A stretch of 64,000 bases of DNA from UBA7236 sp044227505. GTDB taxonomy: Bacteria; Bacteroidota; Bacteroidia; Chitinophagales; BACL12. The stretch lies in NCBI GenBank assembly GCA_044227505.1, contig JBGAWP010000001.1, positions 62,001 to 126,000 of the forward strand, in the 5' to 3' direction. Within the stretch, counting starts at the first letter, position 1, and each line of letters begins with the position of its first letter. The notes beneath the pieces are model-generated. The model was not told where the DNA came from. It searched no databases and saw only the letters and a list, made by a program, of their open reading frames with translations. Shown here one piece after another: positions 35,249 to 43,213 of the stretch. The position numbers and the translations under genes were made by a program.

Positions 35249-36385
35249 GTGAAGCTAGTTACCGCCGTTTTTCTTACCTTTCTAAGTATTGTTACCATTG
35301 GCATTTCTGATGTTTTGGCATCGGGCAGTGAAGGTGCTTACGACCCGAAGGAGTTCGCCATGCATCACGTTGCGGATGCGCATGAATGGCATATAGTGGG
35401 AGATGTGACCATTCCGCTTCCATGCATTGTGATCCATAACGGAGTTAATTTCTTTATGAGCAATAAAATGCCGGAAGCCCACCATGGCGCCGAAGAAATT
35501 CAGGTTATGCAGCCGATCGAAGATAGCCTTCATGGGCATGGTCACGATACTACATTGGGTTTAATTGGCGACGATCATCATACACAGGAGACCTATAAAG
35601 GATTTTATTACAACGAAAGTGGCAAAATAGTGCATGAGGATGGTGGATTTGTTTTAGATCTTTCCATCACAAAAAATGTTGCTACACTATTAATAGTATC
35701 ACTTATCATGATATTTGTTTTTACCTCCGTTGCAAAAGCATATCACAAAAGAGAAGGACAAGCACCTAAAGGTTTACAAAGTTTTATGGAACCGCTTATC
35801 TTATTCGTTCGCGATGAGGTGGTGAAACCAAATCTTGGAAATAAAACAGATCGTTATCTTCCATTTATGTTAACGGTATTCTTTTTTATCTGGATATCCA
35901 ATATGCTCGGTTTGATTCCGTTTATCTCCAACCCGAATCTTACAGGAAATATTGCAGTAACCTCTGCTTTAGCATTAATGGTGTTTTTATTGACCAATTT
36001 ACATGCTAATAAATATTATTGGGGACATATATTTAATCCGCCGGGAGTGCCTGGTTGGGTGAAACTCATTTTAGTTCCAATCGAATTTTTAGGAATATTT
36101 ATTAAACCGGTTGCATTGATGATCCGTCTTTTCGCGAATATCACAGCAGGACATATTATCATTATCAGTTTAGTTGGTTTGATATTTATTTTCGGAAAAG
36201 CAGGAGAGAGTTTAGGTGCTGGATTAGGTGCATCCATAGTTGCAGTTCCATTCGCAATTTTTATGAGTTTTCTGGAATTGCTGGTAGCATTTTTACAGGC
36301 ATTTATTTTCACAATGTTAAGTGCATTATTTATTTCATTGGCGCAGGAAGAACATCACGATCATGCTGCCGATGCACATCATTAA
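35249..36385 (+). CDS. atpB: F0F1 ATP synthase subunit a
   Basis: Proton-channel subunit of the F0 sector in the inner membrane. With the GTG start at 35249 it is 378 residues and begins MKLVTAVFLTFLSIVTIGISDVLA, a signal-peptide-like segment. A His-rich, presumably periplasmic N-terminal extension of ~100 residues follows, as in other Bacteroidota a subunits. Five or so transmembrane helices include the essential Arg in LMIRLFANITAGHIIIISLVG. The C-terminus is His-rich (EEHHDHAADAHH). The earlier in-frame TTG at 35222 lies inside the promoter. First gene of atpBEFHAG. Confidence 0.95.
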   Translation: MKLVTAVFLTFLSIVTIGISDVLASGSEGAYDPKEFAMHHVADAHEWHIVGDVTIPLPCIVIHNGVNFFMSNKMPEAHHGAEEIQVMQPIEDSLHGHGHDTTLGLIGDDHHTQETYKGFYYNESGKIVHEDGGFVLDLSITKNVATLLIVSLIMIFVFTSVAKAYHKREGQAPKGLQSFMEPLILFVRDEVVKPNLGNKTDRYLPFMLTVFFFIWISNMLGLIPFISNPNLTGNIAVTSALALMVFLLTNLHANKYYWGHIFNPPGVPGWVKLILVPIEFLGIFIKPVALMIRLFANITAGHIIIISLVGLIFIFGKAGESLGAGLGASIVAVPFAIFMSFLELLVAFLQAFIFTMLSALFISLAQEEHHDHAADAHH

Positions 36386-36417
36386 TTATTATTTAATCAA
36401 TTATAAACAACAGTAAC

Positions 36418-36660
36418 ATGGATTTATTAACTATTATGCAAGCAGCTGAAGGCGGCGTTAAAGGTATCGCAGCTATCGGAGCAGGTTTAGCAGCTATCGG
36501 AGCTGGTATCGGCGTAGGTCGTATCGGTGGTAGCGCACTTGAATCAATGGCTCGTCAACCTGAAATGTTAGGTGATATCAGAACCAACATGATCATTGCA
36601 GCGGCTTTGGTGGAAGGGGTTGCTCTTTTCGCTGTGGTTATTGCCCTTTTGCAAGGGTGA
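36418..36660 (+). CDS. atpE: F0F1 ATP synthase subunit c
   Basis: An 80-residue rotor-ring subunit: two transmembrane helices with the glycine-rich helix AAIGAGIGVGRIGGSA, the polar loop ARQPE, and the ion-binding carboxylate Glu66 in AAALVEGVALF. The residue after Glu66 is Gly, not the Ser/Thr of Na+-binding rings, so proton coupling is likely. It lies 32 bp after atpB and is followed by a stem-loop (36671-36705) that could protect or limit the transcript. Confidence 0.96.
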   Translation: MDLLTIMQAAEGGVKGIAAIGAGLAAIGAGIGVGRIGGSALESMARQPEMLGDIRTNMIIAAALVEGVALFAVVIALLQG

Positions 36661-36670
36661 TCAAAAAATA

Positions 36671-36705
36671 TTTTTCGGTGGCAACGGTTGGTTGCTGCCG
36701 AAAAA
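36671..36705 (+). promoter_or_regulatory. Intercistronic stem-loop after atpE
   Basis: TTTTTCGGTGGCAAC / GTTGCTGCCGAAAAA form a 15-bp stem (two G-U pairs) with a 5-nt loop, 10 bp after the atpE stop. No T tract follows, so it is a better candidate for mRNA stabilisation or partial attenuation than for a full terminator. That would suit the high copy number needed for subunit c. Confidence 0.6.
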
Positions 36706-36718
36706 TTAGTTCATTTTC

Positions 36719-36799
36719 AGTTTGGTAATTGTCAATTTAGTAATTGAACAATTAGGGTAAACCGGAGTAAAAAATTACCAAATTGACATTTACCAAATT
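36719..36799. repeat. Inverted repeat in the atpE-atpF gap
   Basis: A 27-bp left arm (36719-36745, with TTTGGTAATTGTCAATTTAG) and right arm (36773-36799, with TTACCAAATTGACATTTACC) are complementary apart from about four positions; the loop is ~27 nt. A similar A/T-rich inverted repeat occupies the atpH-atpA gap. Confidence 0.75.
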
Positions 36800-36821
36800 A
36801 ATAAATTAAAATAATTATCAT

Positions 36822-37334
36822 ATGTTAATACTAGGATCATTTGACATCGTAACACCGGATCCGGGTTTATTTATCTGGACGGTTGTTGTATTTCTTGTGG
36901 TTTTATGGGTGCTGAATAAATATGCTTTCGGTCCGATAAAAGCATCTTTGAAAAAACGCGAAGATGGTATTACCGAATCGTTACATCAGGCTCAAAAAGC
37001 GCGTGAAGAAATGAGTCACATGAAGGCCGATAACGAACGCATTTTAAATGAAGCGCGTGAAGAAAGAAGCAAAATGTTGCGCGAAGCAAAAGAAGCGAAA
37101 GATATGCTGATCACCGAAGCACGTGAAAAAGCAAATGTGGAATACAATCGTATTGTGGATGAAGCAAAACAAGCTATCAACAATCAGAAAATGGCCGCTT
37201 TAATTGAGATCAAAAATAATGTTGGAAATATGGTGCTTGAAGTGAGTGAGAAGATCTTAAAAAGAGAATTGGATAATAAAGCTGATCAGGAAAAATATAT
37301 CAAACAATTAGTTGACGAAATTAAAGTGAATTAA
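36822..37334 (+). CDS. atpF: F0F1 ATP synthase subunit b
   Basis: A 170-residue peripheral-stalk subunit: an N-terminal transmembrane helix (~13-32, PDPGLFIWTVVVFLVVLWVL) followed by a long charged helix for the b-dimer (ALKKREDGITESLHQAQKA-type heptads to the end). It lies 161 bp after atpE across a stem-loop and an inverted repeat, and 5 bp before atpH. Confidence 0.95.
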   Translation: MLILGSFDIVTPDPGLFIWTVVVFLVVLWVLNKYAFGPIKASLKKREDGITESLHQAQKAREEMSHMKADNERILNEAREERSKMLREAKEAKDMLITEAREKANVEYNRIVDEAKQAINNQKMAALIEIKNNVGNMVLEVSEKILKRELDNKADQEKYIKQLVDEIKVN

Positions 37335-37339
37335 TTACG

Positions 37340-37900
37340 ATGTCATCAACAAAACTCGCATACCGTTACGCAAAATCTATCATAGACCTGGCTCTTGAAA
37401 AAGGGAAATTGGAAGAGGTTACCAATGATATGCGTTTATTAAATGAAACCACTGATAAGGTGCGTGAATTTTATCTGATGCTGAAAAGTCCGATAGTTAC
37501 TGGTGATAAAAAAATGGAGGTGACAAAACAGATATTCCACGGAAAAATTTCAGATATCACCGAAAATTTCATGGATATTTTAATGCGCAAAAACCGCGAG
37601 TCTCATCTTCCTGAAATAATCGATTCTTTTATTCATCAATACAATGTTTTAAAAGGAATTACACCTGTTATTATCACTTCGGCTACGGAACTATCTAAAG
37701 ATGCAATTGATGAAGTGCTCAATAAATTAAAACAAACCGCACATCTTCAAACAATACAATTAGAAACAAAAGTAGATGCCGATCTTGTGGGTGGATATAT
37801 ATTACAGTGGGAAGATAAATTAATTGACAACAGTATAAGAAGAGGATTGACGATATTGAAGGATGAGTTTGATAATAATGATTATGTTCGAAAATTTTGA
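37340..37900 (+). CDS. atpH: F0F1 ATP synthase subunit delta
   Basis: A 186-residue OSCP/delta subunit that links the peripheral stalk to the F1 head. It has the N-terminal YAKSIIDLALEKGKLEEV helix bundle and the C-terminal signature VGGYILQWEDKLIDNSIRRGL. It follows atpF by 5 bp. A 151-bp A/T-rich gap with an inverted repeat separates it from atpA. Confidence 0.95.
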   Translation: MSSTKLAYRYAKSIIDLALEKGKLEEVTNDMRLLNETTDKVREFYLMLKSPIVTGDKKMEVTKQIFHGKISDITENFMDILMRKNRESHLPEIIDSFIHQYNVLKGITPVIITSATELSKDAIDEVLNKLKQTAHLQTIQLETKVDADLVGGYILQWEDKLIDNSIRRGLTILKDEFDNNDYVRKF

Positions 37901-37907
37901 GGCATTT

Positions 37908-38045
37908 TCAATTTGTTAATTTTCAATTGGATAATTGATGCGTAAACTTATAATCGGAGCATCAATTTTATATCGGAGCAAAACAATTAACAAATTGACA
38001 ATTAACAAATTACTAAATAGAAATAATTAACAAATTACTAAATAT
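37908..38045. repeat. A/T-rich inverted and direct repeats in the atpH-atpA gap
   Basis: The word AATTTGTTAATT and its complement AATTAACAAATT recur: left arm at ~37908-37940, right arm at ~37984-38015, followed by two more direct copies (AATTAACAAATTACTAAAT) up to 38045. TCGGAGCA occurs twice in the loop. It could form a large hairpin in the operon mRNA. Confidence 0.65.
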
Positions 38046-38051
38046 TAGATC

Positions 38052-39635
38052 ATGGTAGACGTAAAACCTGATGAAATTTCCGCGATTCTTCGCCAGCAGT
38101 TAAGCAACTTTAAAACAAGTTCTGAATTAGAAGAAGTTGGAACAGTTTTGCAAGTGGGTGACGGTATTGCACGTATTTATGGATTAAATAATGCAAAATC
38201 CGGAGAACTTGTATCATTCGAAAATGGCGTTCGCGCTATCGTATTGAACCTGGAAGAAGATAATGTTGGGGTGGTATTAATGGGTGCAAGCGATAATATT
38301 AAAGAAGGAGATACTGTTCGACGCACAGGAAATATTGCGAGCATTAAAGTAGGCGAAAGCATGCTTGGCCGCGTGGTTAATGCATTGGGTGAACCCATTG
38401 ATGGAAAAGGTCCATTGAGCGGTGATCTTTATGAAATGCCTTTGGAAAGAAAAGCTCCGGGGGTAATTTATCGTCAGCCGGTGAACGAACCATTGCAAAC
38501 TGGTTTGAAACCAATTGATGCCATGATCCCGATCGGAAGAGGTCAGCGTGAGTTGATCATCGGCGATCGTCAGACAGGAAAAACAGCAATTGCAATTGAT
38601 ACTATTATTAATCAAAGAGAATTTTTTGAATCAGGTAATCCTGTGTATTGTATTTATGTTGCATGCGGACAAAAAAATTCGACCGTTGCACAGGTTGCAA
38701 AAACATTAACTGATCACGGTGCAATGGATTATACGGTAATTGTTGCAGCTTCGGCTTCTGATCCTGCGCCTTTACAATTTTACGCTCCTTTCGCAGGTGC
38801 TGCTATCGGAGAATTTTTCCGTGATACAGGACGTCCTGCATTAATTATTTATGATGATCTTTCTAAACAAGCTGTTGCTTATCGCGAGGTGTCATTATTA
38901 TTGCGTCGCCCACCGGGCCGTGAAGCATACCCGGGAGATGTATTTTATCTGCACAGTCGTTTATTGGAACGTGCAGCCAAGATCATCAACAACGATCTTA
39001 TCGCATCTCAAATGAACGACCTTCCTGATACTATTAAACATTTAGTAAAAGGTGGTGGATCATTAACAGCATTGCCAATTATTGAAACACAGGCCGGTGA
39101 CGTTTCTGCATATATTCCTACCAACGTAATTTCCATTACGGATGGTCAGATATTTTTGGAAACGAATTTATTTAACTCCGGAGTTCGTCCCGCAATTAAC
39201 GTGGGTATCTCCGTAAGTCGCGTGGGTGGAAATGCACAGATCAAATCGATGAAAAAAGTTGCCGGTACTTTAAAATTAGATCAGGCACAATACCGCGAAT
39301 TAGAGGCATTCTCAAAATTCGGATCTGACCTTGATGCTGCAACAATGGCAGTATTAAATAAAGGAAAACGCAACGTGGAAATATTGAAACAAAAACAATA
39401 TTCACCAATGTCGGTTGAAAAACAAATTGCCATTATTTATTTGGGAACAAGAGGATTATTAACGGAAATTCCGGTAGAAAAAATAAAGCAATTTGAAGAT
39501 GCTTATGTTACTTATCTTGAAACACATAACAAAGCATTATTAGACGATCTTAAAGCAGGTAAATTAACAGACGAAATGACGGCAACAATGGAAAGAATCG
39601 GAGCCGACATGAGTAAACAATATAAAACTGCATAA
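38052..39635 (+). CDS. atpA: F0F1 ATP synthase subunit alpha
   Basis: A 527-residue, non-catalytic nucleotide-binding subunit of F1. P-loop GDRQTGKTAIAID (~171-183), the beta-barrel N-terminal domain, and the family signature PAINVGISVSRVGGNAQ are visible; VAYREVSLLLRRPPGREAYPGDVFY is another conserved block. ATG 38052 is followed 6 bp after its stop by atpG. No beta subunit gene is nearby. Confidence 0.97.
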   Translation: MVDVKPDEISAILRQQLSNFKTSSELEEVGTVLQVGDGIARIYGLNNAKSGELVSFENGVRAIVLNLEEDNVGVVLMGASDNIKEGDTVRRTGNIASIKVGESMLGRVVNALGEPIDGKGPLSGDLYEMPLERKAPGVIYRQPVNEPLQTGLKPIDAMIPIGRGQRELIIGDRQTGKTAIAIDTIINQREFFESGNPVYCIYVACGQKNSTVAQVAKTLTDHGAMDYTVIVAASASDPAPLQFYAPFAGAAIGEFFRDTGRPALIIYDDLSKQAVAYREVSLLLRRPPGREAYPGDVFYLHSRLLERAAKIINNDLIASQMNDLPDTIKHLVKGGGSLTALPIIETQAGDVSAYIPTNVISITDGQIFLETNLFNSGVRPAINVGISVSRVGGNAQIKSMKKVAGTLKLDQAQYRELEAFSKFGSDLDAATMAVLNKGKRNVEILKQKQYSPMSVEKQIAIIYLGTRGLLTEIPVEKIKQFEDAYVTYLETHNKALLDDLKAGKLTDEMTATMERIGADMSKQYKTA

Positions 39636-39641
39636 CAATAC

Positions 39642-40526
39642 ATGTCAGGTAAATTAAAAGAAGTCCGCACCCGAATAACTTCGGTAATAAGCACACAGCA
39701 GATCACCAAGGCCATGAAAATGGTAAGTGCTGCAAAGTTGCGCAGAGCGCAGGATGCAGTGGTACAAATGCGTCCTTACGCCATGAAAATGGGCGAATTG
39801 CTCAGCAATATTGCAGGTGCTTCTCAGGGCGATGTAAAAATTGAATTTGCCAAAGAACGCGAGGTAAAAAATGTATTGATCGTTTTAATTACTTCTGATA
39901 AAGGATTATGCGGAGCCTTTAACGGTAATGTTGTTAAAGCAGCAAAAAGATTAATTGAGGAACGTTATAGTCATTTAAATAATCAGCATATTAAATTGAT
40001 GTTCATCGGAAAAAAGGCGCATGATGTTATGAAGCGCACAAATTATCCGCAGATACTTGATTTTAAAGAATTATTTCACAAGGTGAGTTTCGAAAATGTA
40101 ACGCGTGCAACCGATTATATTAAAGAAGGATTTGTGAAAAAAGATTTTGATGAAGTGATGGTGATCTACAATCGCTTTAAAAATGCTGCGACACAATTTT
40201 TAGAAATAGAACAATTTCTTCCTATCAAAAAAATAGAAAATAAAGCAGTAAAGAAAACCAAAGCTGATTATATTTTCGATCCGGAAAAAGAAGCAATGAT
40301 TGAAGAACTTGTTCCGAAAATATTAAATACTACATTCTACCGATATATTCTCGACAGTAACGCATCAGAACACGGTGCCCGTATGACCGCCATGGACAAA
40401 GCATCTGATAACGCGAATGAATTATTAAAGGAATTAAAAATTTCTTATAACCGCGCTCGTCAGGCTGCGATCACAACTGAATTAACAGAGATCGTGAGTG
40501 GTGCTGCGGCACTTCAGGGAGCGTAG
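39642..40526 (+). CDS. atpG: F0F1 ATP synthase subunit gamma
   Basis: A 294-residue central rotor shaft. The terminal helices are recognisable: MSGKLKEVRTRITSVISTQQ with ITKAMKMVSAAKLRRAQ, and at the C-terminus ASEHGARMTAMDKASDNANE and NRARQAAITTELTEIVSGAAAL. Last gene of atpBEFHAG. atpD and atpC are absent and are expected in a separate locus, as in other Bacteroidota. Its stop is followed after ~10 bp by a TAGGAC-type repeat element. Confidence 0.97.
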   Translation: MSGKLKEVRTRITSVISTQQITKAMKMVSAAKLRRAQDAVVQMRPYAMKMGELLSNIAGASQGDVKIEFAKEREVKNVLIVLITSDKGLCGAFNGNVVKAAKRLIEERYSHLNNQHIKLMFIGKKAHDVMKRTNYPQILDFKELFHKVSFENVTRATDYIKEGFVKKDFDEVMVIYNRFKNAATQFLEIEQFLPIKKIENKAVKKTKADYIFDPEKEAMIEELVPKILNTTFYRYILDSNASEHGARMTAMDKASDNANELLKELKISYNRARQAAITTELTEIVSGAAALQGA

Positions 40527-40817
40527 GTGGGCGCGAGGCGCGCGACACAGGACTTGACATAGGACTTATGACCTACGACCTACGACTTACGACTTGAAAA
40601 TTTCGAAGAAATTTAAATTCCTCTCTCCTTTTTAGTATCAGGTATCAAGAATCAGGAAAACAAACGATGGTATCTATAAAAATTTCGAAGAAATTTAAAC
40701 TCCTCACTCCTTTTTAGTATCAGGTATCAGGTATCAAGAATCAGGAAAACAAACAATGGTATCTATAAAAATTTCGAAGAAATTTAAACTCCTCTCTCCT
40801 CTCTCCTTTCTCCTCCC
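40527..40817. repeat. Two opposed repeat elements between convergent genes
   Basis: No gene. From the left: a GGGCGCGAGGCGCGCG core, then a degenerate AGGACTT/ACCTACG array (40541-40597). From the right: three copies of AAATTTCGAAGAAATTTAAA followed by CTCCTCTCTCC-type heptamers (40598-40630, 40680-40718, 40770-40817), with AGGTATC arrays and GGAAAACAAACRATGG between them. The rightmost array begins exactly at the stop of the minus-strand T9SS gene. Confidence 0.85.
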
Positions 40818-43124
40818 TTAAAACATCTCAAACTTAATGGTCTCAAACTGATCGTTCTTGGTGAATTTTAAAATGTAAGTGCCTGCAGCAATTTGGCCCG
40901 GATATAACATTACGGAGTTAATTCCATTGTTGAGGAAAAGATTTTTATTGTAAATAATTCTTCCTGCAATATCTATAATTTCAAAATTTCCATTTCCTTC
41001 CATTGCAGAAACAACGGAAATATTTAATTCACCGCTGGTAGGATTTGCAGAGTTTAATTCAATGGAATTTACATTGATCTCTTCAGATCGAATTGCTATA
41101 ATTCCCGAATAAGAAATAGTGCCGTCAAGATCTTTTTCTCTTAAACGATAATAATTTATGGATGCTCCCGGTTTTGTGTCGATAAAATTATAATCAATTA
41201 TTGAACTGCTGTTTCCTGCTGCAGGTAATGAACCTATCGTTTCAAATGACAGACCATCAAAAGATCGTTCAATAAAAAATACCTCACTATTTTTTTCCGA
41301 TTCGGTGGTCCAGTGCAAATAATTTATTCCATCAGCGTGGTAACCGTTGAATGAGGTTAATGTGATTGGTAACAAACATGGATTGGTTACGGTAACATTA
41401 TCCGTAATAATATTTCCACAAGCATCGGTTACCGTTAAGGTAACAACAGTAACACCTAACGGATAAACATCAGTATCGGTAGCACCTGTTCCTCCGGATG
41501 GCGACCAGGAATAAGTATAGGGTGGAACGCCGTATAAAACATTCGCAGTAAATGTTGCAGTTTGTGTTATACAATCTAAAATGGTATAGGTATCCATGCC
41601 AATTGCGCCGATTACAGCAAGAGGTTCTATTGTGTGACCTTCTATTGTAACATCAATTCTAATAACCCGTATACAATTTGTTGCGCAAGGTGTTGAATTA
41701 CATGCATTACGTAAAAGTCCAATTGTGAATGGTATAGTATAAGATGCACATTGCGGAGTTAGGCATGTTACTAAGCCTGGTTGCGAAGGTGTTGTAGCAC
41801 CCCATACAGGTAAAGAGTAAAAAGCGCAAGCAGCAGGTGGGAAACAGACCCAATAAAGGGTTGGGTCCGTAGGGCTAGTTCCACAAGATGTGCTAAATCG
41901 TGTGAAAGACTTATCAATATAACATCTTTGCGTAGCTAAAGCGCCACAAGTTCCTAAAACTGAACCATATACCTGCCAATATATTGTGGCATTAGTTAGT
42001 GTTGCATTTGCTGGAGTTGCAACATTTACAATATAATCGCAAGTTGTACCAAAATTTGAACCAGTTGTTCCAAGCCATAAAGTTGTTATAAATACCAACG
42101 GATCAACTGTTATTGGAAAAACTCTGCTCTCATCTTTTAAATAGTCATTACTAACAAAAAGTTGGATTCGATATTCCCCATCAATAGAAATTATTTTATA
42201 CCCTGAATAAAATGAAATTCTCTCATTTTGTGCTGACGTATCTGCATCATAAACAGCCGGTCTTGAGAACCGTACATACTCCATATCATATTGATCTACA
42301 ACTAAAAGATCTCCTACCCAAATACCATTTGCATTAAATGAACCTTCAAATTGATCATAAATAATACGCATGTTTTCAGGCAATTCCAGAACGTCTTCAA
42401 AAATAGTATATCTATCATCTACATTAATTGCGCTCAGATCGTTTAATATAAAATTAGTTTTGATACCGGATTCCATATAGTAGAACTCTGTATTAATTCC
42501 GCTCCACATCTCATAAATTCTACATCCGTCATTTCCAACTGTATTATTTGAATAAACGCCAATTTTTGGTAATGATGAAGAATTACCATCAGATGTATTT
42601 GAAGAAAATATCGAAAGCGTTCTATTAAATTTAATTTCTTGATTTCCTCCAATTTCTAATTGAGAATATCCTTCATTGAGATTTAAGTAGGTGGAAAAAT
42701 TTTGTTGTGTTGCAGAATATAATCCGGAAGTATATGTTGGTTTTAATCTGTGATCTATAGAAATAAATTGGTCGTTTTCATTTTTATAATTTATATCAAT
42801 ATTAGAGGTTTGTTTAAAAAAGTAACTACCTAAAGTGCCTTTCTTAACATAATATCTTGTATTCTCTGTTCTTCTGTCAACAAGTTCAATGCAGTCTTCA
42901 CATGGAGTATCATAAGGATTTTTTCCGAATTCCGGATGGGAATAAAAAGTTGCATTTGTTAATTGCATTAATTCCTCTGAAATATCAATTTGGTTTTCGG
43001 GAACAAAGGACTGAAAATTAAAAAATTTGTTTCCTTCTATTCCAACACCCTGAGTTTGAGTATAAGAAATAGCTGGTAATACAAAAAATAGTAATGTTTT
43101 AAATATGAATAAACCTCTTTTCAT
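40818..43124 (-). CDS. Large secreted protein with PKD-like domain and T9SS tail
   Basis: A 768-residue T9SS cargo. Signal peptide (~1-22), then a ~330-residue N-terminal region also seen in other Bacteroidota surface proteins (CEDCIELVDRRTENTRYYVKK, GSYFFKQTSNIDINYKN), a Cys-rich middle (~360-480, with many Cys in CGALATQRC and NACNSTPCATNC), and a PKD-like domain (~515-585: TYSWSPSGGTGATDTDVYP). An Ig/Fn-like segment follows (LTSFNGYHADGINYLHWTTES), ending in a type A sorting domain (~690-768). Exported and surface-bound by inference; biochemical function unknown. The TAA stop directly abuts a GGGAGGAGAAAGG array. Confidence 0.85.
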   Translation of the reverse strand: MKRGLFIFKTLLFFVLPAISYTQTQGVGIEGNKFFNFQSFVPENQIDISEELMQLTNATFYSHPEFGKNPYDTPCEDCIELVDRRTENTRYYVKKGTLGSYFFKQTSNIDINYKNENDQFISIDHRLKPTYTSGLYSATQQNFSTYLNLNEGYSQLEIGGNQEIKFNRTLSIFSSNTSDGNSSSLPKIGVYSNNTVGNDGCRIYEMWSGINTEFYYMESGIKTNFILNDLSAINVDDRYTIFEDVLELPENMRIIYDQFEGSFNANGIWVGDLLVVDQYDMEYVRFSRPAVYDADTSAQNERISFYSGYKIISIDGEYRIQLFVSNDYLKDESRVFPITVDPLVFITTLWLGTTGSNFGTTCDYIVNVATPANATLTNATIYWQVYGSVLGTCGALATQRCYIDKSFTRFSTSCGTSPTDPTLYWVCFPPAACAFYSLPVWGATTPSQPGLVTCLTPQCASYTIPFTIGLLRNACNSTPCATNCIRVIRIDVTIEGHTIEPLAVIGAIGMDTYTILDCITQTATFTANVLYGVPPYTYSWSPSGGTGATDTDVYPLGVTVVTLTVTDACGNIITDNVTVTNPCLLPITLTSFNGYHADGINYLHWTTESEKNSEVFFIERSFDGLSFETIGSLPAAGNSSSIIDYNFIDTKPGASINYYRLREKDLDGTISYSGIIAIRSEEINVNSIELNSANPTSGELNISVVSAMEGNGNFEIIDIAGRIIYNKNLFLNNGINSVMLYPGQIAAGTYILKFTKNDQFETIKFEMF

Positions 43125-43163
43125 AACCTGAAACCAATGTAAAAATAATATTTTGTTTAAAAA

Positions 43164-43202
43164 TTAAAAAGAGGTTACCCAATTTAGGTAACCTCTTTTT
43201 AA
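43164..43202 (-). terminator. Intrinsic terminator after the MopE-motif T9SS gene
   Basis: Stem GAGGTTACC / GGTAACCTC (43171-43179 / 43187-43195), extended by A/T pairs, with T tracts on both sides; 12 bp beyond the stop of the gene ending at 43214. Confidence 0.88.
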
Positions 43203-43213
43203 AATTTGATATG

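Noticed and set aside
35222..40526. Complete ATP synthase operon
   Set aside because: atpD and atpC are missing from the window; the cluster is atpBEFHAG only, as usual in this phylum.
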